Shown: positions 56,129 to 64,000 of the stretch, one piece after another
Position numbering within the stretch: the first letter of the stretch is position 1
Layout of the letters: the number at the start of each line of letters is the position of its first letter
Assembly: GCF_013416325.1 (NCBI RefSeq)
Contig: NZ_JACCGK010000015.1
Location: 75,650 to 139,649 of the forward strand
Source: Vreelandella sedimenti
GTDB taxonomy: Bacteria > Pseudomonadota > Gammaproteobacteria > Pseudomonadales > Halomonadaceae
Direction of reading: 5' to 3'
Length of the DNA stretch: 64,000 bases
Program-made: the position numbers and the translations under genes
The notes under the pieces: model-generated
Databases searched by the model: none
What the model was told of the DNA's origin: nothing
Seen by the model: only the letters and a program-made list of their open reading frames with translations

Positions 56129-57475
56129 TTAATTCACCACAGGCGTGTGAGATTCCAGATGATCCGCCAGTGTCGCGCTCGCCTGCCCTTCAATCACGTG
56201 GGTCAAGTAACGGCTGCGGCCTGCCAACGCTGTTTGCACAAACAGCAGCGGCACGGCGGTAATCAGACCCAGCACGGTAGTCACTAGCGCCTGACTGATA
56301 CCGCCCGCCATAAGTTGCGGGTCGCCGGTACCAAAGACGGTAATCGCCTGGAAAGTCACGATCATGCCGGTTACCGTACCCAGCAGGCCGAGCAACGGTG
56401 CTATCGCGGCAAGCAGCTTCACCATCGGCTGGCTGCGTTCCAACCTGGGCAACTCGGCCAACACCGCTTCATCCAACCGTGCTTCCAGGGCTTCCGGAGT
56501 TTGATGTTTATCCATGCCTTCAAAGCGCAGTAGCACCCGCCCCAGGGGGTTATTGGTCCGCAGCTGGTCGAGAGATTGCCGCTGGCGATTAACGCGCAGA
56601 CTGACCAAAATCAGATAGCCGTATTGGCCCAGGCCGATAATCAGACCCAGAATACCCAGCGCCACGACCACATAGCCAACGTACCCGCCCTGCTGGAAAC
56701 GCTCCCATAAGCTGGGCTGCTGCGCCAAGGCTTCGAGCACGCTGCCCTGAGTGGGGTCGACGGCAAACAGCGCGCTTTCACCCTGGAAATATTCCGGTAA
56801 TAGCTCAGCAATTTGTTGGGGCGTTCGCGGCATCACTGTCAGGCTACCGTCGCTTTCACCGCGCTGTAGTAGCTCGCTCTCGGTAAAAGCCGCAAAATCG
56901 CCTAACCGCACCAACTCACTTGGCGACACCTCGCCGCTGGCGTCCGCCACTGGCATTGAAAGCCGCTCGGCACGGCCGGTGCGCGCGGTTAGCGTCGCCA
57001 AGCGGTCTACCGCATTTTCCAACTGATGGCGCTCAAGCACTTCCACGCCATCTAAGCGCGGCGGCAGCGATTCTTCTTCGAGGGTGAGCAAGCTCTCTTC
57101 ACCCAGCGCATTGCGAATTTCAGAACTATGCCGGGCAAGATTACTCAACAGGCCCGAAAGCGCTTCGCCCTGCTCCGCCTGGCGCGCATTTAGCTCGCTG
57201 GCTTGGTCTGCTTGCTCTGCCTGCTGTTCCTCTAGCGCCTCTTGCTGCTGCTGGGCCTCTTCATGCTCGGCGCGGGCTTGCTCCAGCGCAGCCTCTAAGG
57301 CTTGCTGATCATCCAGAAAGCTCATTAGCCGCTGCTGGTCACGCAATTCTGCGGCCTCTCGGGCTTCGCGCAGCGACGTTGCACTTTCAGTTTGCGCCAT
57401 TGATGCGCCACTGATCGCTACCAGCCCCCATACAACGCAGGCATAAAAAAGTTGACGGAGAGTTAGTCGTCTCAT
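56129..57475 (-). CDS. ttpC: TtpC-like MotA/TolQ/ExbB channel protein
   Basis: 448 residues: signal peptide (to about GASMAQ), long coiled coil rich in Glu, Gln and Ala (about 35-120), a periplasmic region (about 130-250), then membrane helices with the MotA_TolQ_ExbB domain (VKLLAAIAPLLGLLGTVTGMIVTF, SQALVTTVLGLITAVPLLF). In Vibrio, TtpC is required for TonB2-dependent iron uptake; length and domain order agree. Overlaps the DUF3450 gene by four bases. Confidence 0.88.
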   Translation of the reverse strand: MRRLTLRQLFYACVVWGLVAISGASMAQTESATSLREAREAAELRDQQRLMSFLDDQQALEAALEQARAEHEEAQQQQEALEEQQAEQADQASELNARQAEQGEALSGLLSNLARHSSEIRNALGEESLLTLEEESLPPRLDGVEVLERHQLENAVDRLATLTARTGRAERLSMPVADASGEVSPSELVRLGDFAAFTESELLQRGESDGSLTVMPRTPQQIAELLPEYFQGESALFAVDPTQGSVLEALAQQPSLWERFQQGGYVGYVVVALGILGLIIGLGQYGYLILVSLRVNRQRQSLDQLRTNNPLGRVLLRFEGMDKHQTPEALEARLDEAVLAELPRLERSQPMVKLLAAIAPLLGLLGTVTGMIVTFQAITVFGTGDPQLMAGGISQALVTTVLGLITAVPLLFVQTALAGRSRYLTHVIEGQASATLADHLESHTPVVN

Positions 57476-58254
57476 GGTTGCTCTCCCTGCAAGTCATTGA
57501 CACTAATCGAGAGCGGTAAAGTTAGTAGATCCGGGGCGCGCTGATCGTCTGCCATGCGCAACCCACTGCGCACTTCGCGCAGGTATTCGTCATCCAGCGG
57601 CTGCCATGCGCCATTTTCCGCGCGCCACACCCCGCCTTCGCGCCCATCAGGGGTTAGATAATAAAAACCGATACGACCAACACGTAAGAAATCCACTTCA
57701 CGTTCGCGGCCATCCTGGCTTAAACGCCCCCGCCAGCTATCCATCTCACGGCCATAATCGAGCTCGACGCGCCAAGCTTCGAGCAGCCCATTAATGCGCT
57801 CAATGGTGTTTTCGCCCTGTTCATCAGGCTGGCGTTCAACCCGTGCCAGCCGCTCCTCTCGCAGAAAAGGCAGGTCACGTTCAATCCATTGGTTCAACTG
57901 CGCAGACATATTTTGTTCAATCACAGGCAGCGCTGCACGCGTCTCTTCAAGTGTATCCAAAGCAGTCGCTAGGCGCTGCTGGCGTTCGGCTTCTTCCGCT
58001 AAACGCCCGGTTAGTGAGGCATTGCCCGCCTCCATCTGACGCGTTTCACGCTCCAAGCGGCGCAACTCTTCCAACTGCTCACGGGTCTGCTCATCAGCAG
58101 CATCAATCTGCTCCTGAAGCGCTGCCTGGGTTTGCTGGGCTTCGACACTTTCGGCCGCTTGAGCCACTGCTTGTTCACTTGCCATCAGCGCGCCGCTGGT
58201 CAGCACTCCCGCTAACCACCATCCACGCAAGGCAAAGAAAGGCCTGTTCAGCAC
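57472..58254 (-). CDS. DUF3450 family periplasmic coiled-coil protein
   Basis: 260 residues. Signal peptide ending near VAQA, then a long coiled coil (about 33-110: QTQAALQEQIDAADEQTREQ, RLERETRQMEAGNA) and a C-terminal domain (LDYGREMDSWRG, EREVDFLRVGRIGFYYLTPDGREGGVWRAENGAWQPLD) typical of DUF3450. It is the first gene of the TonB2-like operon, downstream of a Fur box. Biochemical role unknown; genomic context links it to the TtpC/TonB2 complex. Confidence 0.88.
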   Translation of the reverse strand: MLNRPFFALRGWWLAGVLTSGALMASEQAVAQAAESVEAQQTQAALQEQIDAADEQTREQLEELRRLERETRQMEAGNASLTGRLAEEAERQQRLATALDTLEETRAALPVIEQNMSAQLNQWIERDLPFLREERLARVERQPDEQGENTIERINGLLEAWRVELDYGREMDSWRGRLSQDGREREVDFLRVGRIGFYYLTPDGREGGVWRAENGAWQPLDDEYLREVRSGLRMADDQRAPDLLTLPLSISVNDLQGEQP

Positions 58255-58373
58255 GTCGACTCTCCGTCACTGAGTAGCGGGCGGCGAGCACCGCCCAACT
58301 AGAAACTAATTAGGTATTAGAACGATTTGCGTTTATCTTTTACGGGTCATAGCCTACCACTAATAGAATAAAT

Positions 58374-58392
58374 GACAATATTTATCATTAAC
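58374..58392. promoter_or_regulatory. Fur box before the TonB2-like operon
   Basis: Reading the minus strand, GTTAATGATAAATATTGTC agrees at 15 of 19 positions with the Fur consensus GATAATGATAATCATTATC. It lies 120 bases ahead of the first gene (start 58254). Iron-bound Fur would repress the whole operon, as expected for an iron-uptake energy system. Confidence 0.75.
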
Positions 58393-58423
58393 GATCAGTT
58401 GATTTAGCTTACCTAACATGCAT

Positions 58424-58447
58424 AAAAAAAGGCGCCCATCGGCGCCC
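58424..58447 (-). terminator. Rho-independent terminator after the NUDIX gene
   Basis: On the minus strand GGGCGCC-GATG-GGCGCC is followed by TTTTTTT, 20 bases past the NUDIX stop. It separates the nrd/NUDIX side from the TonB2 operon. Confidence 0.88.
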
Positions 58448-58466
58448 GTTATCACAATACTCAAGC

Positions 58467-58868
58467 TTAATGGTTTACCACTACGTACTCTTTCGTCAGC
58501 GGTGCCAGTGGGAGTTGCCAAGCCTCTTCACGGGTTACCCATCTTGCTTCGGCTATTTCAGCCGCCGCCTCGACAGGCTCGTCGATAACAAGGCTAAACA
58601 GATACGCTTCGAGCATCATGTCCGACTCATTGGCAGCGGGAGCGGAGTGTATGCCTAATGGCGAAAGCTGATCGCTATTCACACTCAAGCCTAACTCCTC
58701 TTTCAGTTCACGGCACAACGCCGCTAGTGCGGTTTCACCCGCATCGATCTTGCCGCCAGGCTGCATAAAGAAGGACGTATTGTGCTTACGCACCAGTAGC
58801 AAACGACCATCGGGGTCGCTCACCATTGCTGCGGCAATTTTCAATACGTTAGCAGGGTTGTCTGGCAT
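58467..58868 (-). CDS. NUDIX hydrolase
   Basis: 133 residues from the ATG at 58868 with AGGAGG upstream. The NUDIX box is GGKIDAGETALAALCRELKEELGL, with Glu residues for Mg2+. RLLLVRKHNTSFFMQPGG precedes it. The longer reading from 58901 adds 11 residues without a spaced ribosome site. It is probably a house-cleaning or nucleotide-specific phosphohydrolase; substrate unknown. Lies 30 bases past nrdF on the same strand. Confidence 0.9.
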   Translation of the reverse strand: MPDNPANVLKIAAAMVSDPDGRLLLVRKHNTSFFMQPGGKIDAGETALAALCRELKEELGLSVNSDQLSPLGIHSAPAANESDMMLEAYLFSLVIDEPVEAAAEIAEARWVTREEAWQLPLAPLTKEYVVVNH

Positions 58869-58931
58869 ACCTCCTCCTTTATGCGCCTTTATCGATACCA
58901 CCAGCTTATCTACTCCCCACTCATACGGCCA

Positions 58932-59912
<981 letters not shown>

Positions 59913-59916
59913 TCAA

Positions 59917-59939
59917 AGCCCGGCTATGAGAGCCGGGCT
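59917..59939 (-). promoter_or_regulatory. Intercistronic hairpin just before nrdF
   Basis: AGCCCGGCT-CTCAT-AGCCGGGCT (minus strand) is a perfect 9-bp stem within the 132-base nrdE-nrdF gap, next to the nrdF ribosome site (GAGAGAGTG). Only TTG follows, so it is not a standard terminator. It could set the NrdE:NrdF ratio by RNA processing or partial termination. Confidence 0.6.
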
Positions 59940-60035
59940 AGCAAAGCTTATTTATAAAAACTGGTTATAAAAAGCTTGTTTTAAAAACGAATGCTCAATA
60001 ATAGATACAAGGCGTATCGACAAAAATCAGTACCA

Positions 60036-62243
60036 TTACAGCGTGCAAGACACGCAGCCTTCTACCTCGGTACCTTCTAACGCGCTCTGGCGCAGGCGAA
60101 TGTAGTAAAGCGTTTTGATGCCTTTGCGCCAGGCGTAAATCTGCGCCTTATTGATATCGCGCGTGCTTGCGGTGTCAGGGAAGAACAGCGTTAGCGATAA
60201 GCCCTGGTCGACGTGCTGCGAGGCTTCCGCGTAGGTGTCGATAATCTTTTCCGGACCGATTTCGTAGGCGTCCTGAAAGTAGTCAAAATTAGCTTCATCC
60301 AGGAAAGGCGCCGGGTAATAAACACGCCCCAACTTGCCCTCTTTACGAATCTCGATTCTCGCTGCCACCGGGTGAATACTGGAGGTGGAGTTATTGATAT
60401 AGGAGATCGACCCCGTCGGCGGCACCGCCTGCAGGTTACGGTTATACAAACCGTGGGCCATCACCGAAGCTTTCAGCTCCTGCCAATCGTCCTGGGTCGG
60501 CAGCGCGATACCGCTGCGCTCAAACAGCCCACGTACTTTATCGGTGCGCGGCAGCCACGCCTGGTCAGTGTACTTATTGAAGAAGGTACCCGAGGCGTAG
60601 GTAGATTCTGCAAAGCCCGCAAACGACTCTTTGTGCTCAATCGCCAAACGATTCGACGCACGGATGGCATGGAAGGCAACGCAGTAGAAGTAGAGATTGG
60701 TAAAATCCAAACCTTCGTCAGAGCCGTAGTAGATATGCTCCCGCGCCAGATAGCCGTGTAGGTTCATCTGGCCCAAGCCAATCGCCCGCGACTTGGCATT
60801 GCCTTCGGCAATAGAGGGCACGCTGCGCAGGTTACTCATTTCAGAAACAGCGGTGAGGCCACGAATGGCGATTTCCACACTGGTACCGATGTCACCTGCG
60901 TCCATCACCTTGGCAATGTTCATGGAGCCCAGGTTACAGGAGATGTCCTGACCTATTTGGCGATAACCCAGGTCATCGTCATACTCGGTAGGCGTATTGA
61001 CCTGAAGAATTTCAGAGCAGAGGTTGCTCATGTTGATACGGCCAGCGATCGGGTTGGCGCGATTAACCGTGTCTTCGAACATGATGTACGGGTAGCCCGA
61101 CTCAAACTGCAACTCGGCTAAAGTTTGGAAGAAGGCCCGTGCATTGATCTTATGCTTACGAATGCGCGCATCCGCAACCATCTCTTGGTACTTCTCGGTA
61201 ACGCTGATATCGCCAAACGGCACACCGTAAACACGCTCTACATCGTAGGGCGAGAACAGGTACATGTCGTCGTTGCGCTTGGCAAGCTCAAAGGTAATAT
61301 CCGGAATCGTCACGCCCAGGGAGAGCGTTTTGATACGAATTTTCTCGTCGGCGTTTTCCCGCTTGGTATCCAAAAAGCGCAGGATATCCGGGTGGTGAGC
61401 GTTAAGATACACCGCCCCTGCCCCCTGGCGAGCCCCCAGCTGGTTAGCATAGGAGAAGGCGTCTTCCAGCAGTTTCATAATCGGGATGATGCCCGATGAC
61501 TGGTTTTCAATACGCTTGATGGGCGCACCCGACTCACGAATATTACTGAGCAGAAACGCCACGCCGCCGCCGCGTTTTGAGAGCTGGAGGGCCGAGTTAA
61601 TCGAACGGCCAATCGACTCCATGTTGTCTTCGATACGCAGTAGGAAGCATGACACCAGCTCGCCGCGCTGCTGCTTCCCGCAGTTCAAAAAGGTGGGAGT
61701 CGCCGGCTGAAAGCGGCCGCTAATGATTTCATCCACCAGCGACTTCGCCAGCGTTTCGTCGCCCCGCGCCAGGGTTAGCGCGACCATGCAGACGCGGTCT
61801 TCGTAACGCTCTAGATAGCGCTTGCCGTCAAACGTCTTCAGCGTGTAGCTGGTGTAGTACTTAAAGGCGCCCAAAAAGCTTGGGAAGCGAAACTTATACG
61901 CATAGGCTTGCTCGAACAGCGCCTTGATAAAGGTGAAGCTGTACTGGGCCAGCATCTCGGCTTCGTAATACTGCTCTTCGACCAGGTAATCGAGTTTCTC
62001 CTCTAACGAGTGGAAAAACACCGTGTTCTGGTTAACGTGCTGCAAAAAGTACTGGCGTGCCGCTTCGCGATCTTTATCCAGCTGCAGCTCGCCATTGGCA
62101 CCGTACAGGTTGAGCATGGCGTTAAGAGCGTGATAGTCCAGCGTGCGCGCTTCTGTCTTCGCTGCTGGCCGTTTGGCCTCACCGTTTTTAGTGGATACGT
62201 CGTTCGAGGCTGAGTCTTTCGGCGCTAGGTTTGTCGTTTCCAA
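60036..62243 (-). CDS. nrdE: Class Ib ribonucleotide reductase, alpha subunit
   Basis: 735-residue catalytic subunit reducing ribonucleoside diphosphates. [22 protein letters not shown] contains a catalytic Cys of the redox pair; [12 protein letters not shown] and the barrel segments with CNLGSMN (radical Cys region) follow; the C-terminus ends EGCVSCTL, the shuttle pair reduced by NrdH. Consistent with NrdE in lacking the N-terminal ATP cone of NrdA. The first ~30 residues are low complexity. Overlaps nrdI by 19 bases. Confidence 0.95.
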   Translation of the reverse strand: METTNLAPKDSASNDVSTKNGEAKRPAAKTEARTLDYHALNAMLNLYGANGELQLDKDREAARQYFLQHVNQNTVFFHSLEEKLDYLVEEQYYEAEMLAQYSFTFIKALFEQAYAYKFRFPSFLGAFKYYTSYTLKTFDGKRYLERYEDRVCMVALTLARGDETLAKSLVDEIISGRFQPATPTFLNCGKQQRGELVSCFLLRIEDNMESIGRSINSALQLSKRGGGVAFLLSNIRESGAPIKRIENQSSGIIPIMKLLEDAFSYANQLGARQGAGAVYLNAHHPDILRFLDTKRENADEKIRIKTLSLGVTIPDITFELAKRNDDMYLFSPYDVERVYGVPFGDISVTEKYQEMVADARIRKHKINARAFFQTLAELQFESGYPYIMFEDTVNRANPIAGRINMSNLCSEILQVNTPTEYDDDLGYRQIGQDISCNLGSMNIAKVMDAGDIGTSVEIAIRGLTAVSEMSNLRSVPSIAEGNAKSRAIGLGQMNLHGYLAREHIYYGSDEGLDFTNLYFYCVAFHAIRASNRLAIEHKESFAGFAESTYASGTFFNKYTDQAWLPRTDKVRGLFERSGIALPTQDDWQELKASVMAHGLYNRNLQAVPPTGSISYINNSTSSIHPVAARIEIRKEGKLGRVYYPAPFLDEANFDYFQDAYEIGPEKIIDTYAEASQHVDQGLSLTLFFPDTASTRDINKAQIYAWRKGIKTLYYIRLRQSALEGTEVEGCVSCTL

Positions 62244-62659
62244 AACTCTTCTACTCCTTGACGGACATTGGCCACGTCATCGTCGGTGCCAAATAATTCG
62301 AATCGATACAGCAGCGGCACATGGCATTTTTTCGCAATAATGCGGCCAGCAAGGCCATACGCTTCGCCAAAATTTGTATTTCCCGCTGCAATCACCCCCC
62401 GGAGGAGGCTTCGATTATGTGTGTCGTTAAGAAAATGGATCACCTGCTTGGGCACCGCACCCTGCTCGCTTCCCCCACCATAAGTGGGGGTAATTAAAAT
62501 ATACGGCTGGGTGACTCGTGGAACAGGCTCATCTCGATTCAACGGCAGTCGCTTTGCGGCAAAACCAAGTTTTTCTACAAATCGATGGGTATTGCCTGAT
62601 TTTGTAGAGAAGTAAACCAAACTGCCGGCGATAGGTGAAGGTGAGCAACTTGCCAGCAT
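62225..62659 (-). CDS. nrdI: Flavodoxin-like NrdI
   Basis: 144 residues of flavodoxin fold that activates the NrdF metal centre, supplying superoxide for Mn2. [17 protein letters not shown] is the phosphate loop, [19 protein letters not shown] and [15 protein letters not shown] are the FMN-contacting segments. Starts ten bases after the nrdH stop with a weak ribosome site, suggesting coupling to nrdH, and overlaps nrdE by 19 bases. Confidence 0.93.
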   Translation of the reverse strand: MLASCSPSPIAGSLVYFSTKSGNTHRFVEKLGFAAKRLPLNRDEPVPRVTQPYILITPTYGGGSEQGAVPKQVIHFLNDTHNRSLLRGVIAAGNTNFGEAYGLAGRIIAKKCHVPLLYRFELFGTDDDVANVRQGVEEFWKRQT

Positions 62660-62668
62660 TTAAGTAAC

Positions 62669-62890
62669 TTAAGCCAGCGCTTGAATGCGGTCTGGACGGA
62701 AACCCGACCAGTGATCCTCGCCGACGACTACAACAGGAAGCTGGCGATAGCCGAGGGCTTCGACTTCTTCTTGGGCACCAGATTCAGCAGTAATATCGAT
62801 AACAGTGTAATCAAGCCCCTGCTTGTCGAGCGCGCGGTAAGTCGCGGTGCATTGAACACAAGCGGGCTTGCTATAAATTTGGATTTCCAT
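62669..62890 (-). CDS. nrdH: Glutaredoxin-like protein NrdH
   Basis: 73 residues from the ATG at 62890 (AAGGA eight bases before). MEIQIYSKPACVQCTATYRAL has the CVQC redox pair of NrdH, and VEALGYRQLPVVVVGEDHWSGFRPD the cis-proline and NrdH-type WSGFRPD end. It passes electrons from thioredoxin reductase to NrdE. A longer frame from 62932 adds 14 residues unlike the family. First gene of nrdHIEF. Confidence 0.94.
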   Translation of the reverse strand: MEIQIYSKPACVQCTATYRALDKQGLDYTVIDITAESGAQEEVEALGYRQLPVVVVGEDHWSGFRPDRIQALA

Positions 62891-62966
62891 GGCTATTTTC
62901 CTTTTCATAGCGGCATTTTTCGGGTAGAGCACATCTAGTGCCTGCCCTCTCTAAAAGATACGACGC

Positions 62967-63013
62967 ATACTATATATAGACCAATGAAAAATCAATTCAA
63001 GCATATGTGGTAT
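62967..63013. promoter_or_regulatory. Candidate NrdR box pair before nrdH
   Basis: ATACTATATATAGACC (62967-62982) agrees at 12 of 16 positions with the NrdR box ACACTATATATAGTGT, keeping the CTATATATAG core. A weaker site, CAAGCATATGTGGTAT (62998-63013, 9 of 16), lies exactly 31 bases away, the spacing usual for paired NrdR boxes. They sit 77-123 bases before nrdH, fitting repression by NrdR when nucleotide pools are high. Confidence 0.6.
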
Positions 63014-63078
63014 TTTTCATCCACAGGATATTGACAGCTAATGCCCAACCCTGCCCCTAAAACACTGCCCCCAGGCAA

Positions 63079-63113
63079 TAAAAAAACCGCCCACTAAAAA
63101 GTGGACGGTTTTT
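63079..63113 (-). terminator. Rho-independent terminator of sodA
   Basis: On the minus strand AACCGTCCACT-TTTT-AGTGGGCGGTT (one mismatch) runs into TTTTT, 43 bases past the sodA stop. The flanking T tracts let it work from both sides. A second stem, GCGCCG-TGAAC-CGGCGC at 63118-63134, precedes it. Confidence 0.9.
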
Positions 63114-63155
63114 AACAGCGCCGTGAACCGGCGCAGTTAGCGGCTCATAGCAATA

Positions 63156-63767
63156 TTAGCTAATCGCAGCCTGGTAACGACGCTCAACGTCTTCCCAGTT
63201 CACCACGTTAAAGAACGCAGCAATGTAGTCAGGACGCTTGTTTTGATACTTCAGGTAGTAGGCATGCTCCCAAACATCCAAACCGAGCAGCGGTGTATTA
63301 CCGTGCATCAACGGGCTGTCTTGGTTCAGGGTATTCTCTACCACCAATTTCTTTTCAGGGGTAATGGAGAGCCATGCCCAACCACTGCCGAAACGGCCAA
63401 CGGCGGTTTTTTTGAACTCTTCTTTAAAAGTATCCAGACCGCCCAGCTCAGCGTCAATCGCTTTTGCGACATCACCCTGGGGATTACCACCGCCGTTAGG
63501 CGACATCATTTGCCAAAACATGGAGTGGTTGGCATGACCGCCACCGTTATTGATAACGGCTTGACGCTTGGCTTCTGGAACGCGATCTAGATTAGCGACC
63601 AGCTCTTCGACAGGTACATCTTCAAGACCCGTGCCTTCCAGCGTGGCGTTCAGGTTGTTGATGTAGGTTTGATGGTGACGAGAATGGTGAATCTCCATCG
63701 TCATCGCATCGATGTTTGGTTCGAGAGCGTCATATGCATACGGCAATTCGGGTAGTGTATGTGCCAT
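63156..63767 (-). CDS. sodA: Superoxide dismutase, manganese type
   Basis: 203 residues from the ATG at 63767 (AGGAG ten bases before); earlier in-frame ATG at 63803 would add 12 unrelated residues. [78 protein letters not shown] and [22 protein letters not shown] are all present, with metal ligands HH, H, D and H. The GGGHANH and NQDSPL segments (the Gln near the active site) match Mn-SOD such as Bacillus SodA rather than Fe-SOD. Cytoplasmic. Confidence 0.9.
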   Translation of the reverse strand: MAHTLPELPYAYDALEPNIDAMTMEIHHSRHHQTYINNLNATLEGTGLEDVPVEELVANLDRVPEAKRQAVINNGGGHANHSMFWQMMSPNGGGNPQGDVAKAIDAELGGLDTFKEEFKKTAVGRFGSGWAWLSITPEKKLVVENTLNQDSPLMHGNTPLLGLDVWEHAYYLKYQNKRPDYIAAFFNVVNWEDVERRYQAAIS

Positions 63768-63969
63768 ATCATCATCTCCTTGAGTGGCTTTCGTTGCTTT
63801 CACTTACCTATGTGCGGTCAGCCCGCAGCCTTTTCAACCACCGGGGTGGTTTTTCTTACCTTTTGCCCCAGTACTTTAGTCAACTATTGCCAGTTTACCT
63901 AATACACCCGCCAAAAAAAAAGCCGACTTCAGACGAAGTCGGCCCACCGCTATTGAATCACTGTATTGA
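63768..63969. other. Upstream region of sodA
   Basis: The sodA promoter should lie here. AACCACC-GG-GGTGGTT at 63836-63851 is a perfect short palindrome about 70 bases upstream of the start; followed on the plus strand by TTTCTT. Operator or hairpin; I cannot assign it. Confidence 0.4.
63913..63943 (-). terminator. Rho-independent terminator of the gene at the window end
   Basis: GCCGACTTC-GTCT-GAAGTCGGC on the minus strand, a perfect 9-bp stem, runs into nine T. It lies 27 bases past the stop at 63970 and so ends the truncated minus-strand gene. Confidence 0.93.
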
Positions 63970-64000
63970 TTACAGCTTGCTCTCGAGCTCGGGCAGGATC
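63970..64000 (-). CDS. C-terminal end of an unidentified gene (partial)
   Basis: On the minus strand the last codons read ILPELESKL then TAA, followed by a strong terminator, so a real gene enters from beyond the window. Too little is present to name it. Confidence 0.55.
   Translation of the reverse strand, partial: ILPELESKL

Noticed and set aside
63156..63767. Iron-type SodB
   Set aside because: GGGHANH and NQDSPLM match the Mn-type; Fe-type enzymes have different residues at these places.

Overview
The window looks like chromosome of a moderately halophilic gammaproteobacterium of the Halomonadaceae (Halomonas/Vreelandella type). That placement is inferred from the overall protein character, the Pseudomonas-like algU-mucA-mucB-mucD block, the Vibrio/Pseudomonas-type TonB2 cluster and familiar gammaproteobacterial gene orders (rlmD-relA-mazG; acpS-pdxJ-recO-era-rnc-lepB-lepA). 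It could not be checked against a database. I saw no rRNA, tRNA, CRISPR array, prophage or intact insertion sequence.

Layout. 1-9.3 kb (+): a leucine/isovalerate catabolic operon liuABCDE, followed by an acyl-CoA ligase and a SAM methyltransferase, then a small outer-membrane barrel gene. 9.9-18.3 kb: an accessory patch that appears more AT-rich than its flanks. It holds an old-yellow-enzyme reductase, two SDR dehydrogenases, a LysR and an AraC regulator, an MFS exporter and a glutathione transferase. Between them lie decayed sequences: a frameshifted second copy of part of the barrel gene, a 55-codon LysE-like remnant, and a broken second AraC gene. 18.3-24.7 kb: a Kef-type K+/H+ antiporter, then a compact trpR-trpE-trpG operon with a convincing TrpR operator, a DUF1294 protein, rluF and a DUF924 protein.

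24.8-33 kb (-): ppc, mazG, relA, rlmD, cysM, with a BarA/GacS-type hybrid sensor kinase divergent (+) to 35.8 kb. 35.9-42.2 kb (-): acpS, pdxJ, recO, era, rnc, lepB, lepA. 42.4-47.1 kb (-): the envelope-stress sigma factor algU with its control genes mucA, mucB, rseC and the periplasmic protease mucD. 47.5-53.2 kb: aroG (DAHP synthase), a DinG-family helicase, a RhlB-like DEAD-box helicase, a small basic protein and exonuclease III.

53.4-64 kb (-): a complete TonB2-type energy-transduction operon (DUF3450, ttpC-like, exbB, exbD, tonB, TPR protein) behind a 15/19 Fur box; a NUDIX hydrolase; the class Ib ribonucleotide reductase operon nrdHIEF behind NrdR-like boxes; a manganese-type superoxide dismutase; and the last codons of an unidentified gene. 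Fur-controlled iron uptake, a class Ib reductase (known to work with Mn) and a Mn-type SOD side by side suggest a cluster adapted to iron limitation and oxidative stress.

No wholly new multi-gene system was found. The most interesting observations are the autoregulated trpR-trpEG unit, the Fur-box/TonB2 cluster, the AraC direct-repeat operator, the decayed genes in the accessory patch, the histidine-rich tail on PdxJ, and the unusually long algU-mucA spacer.
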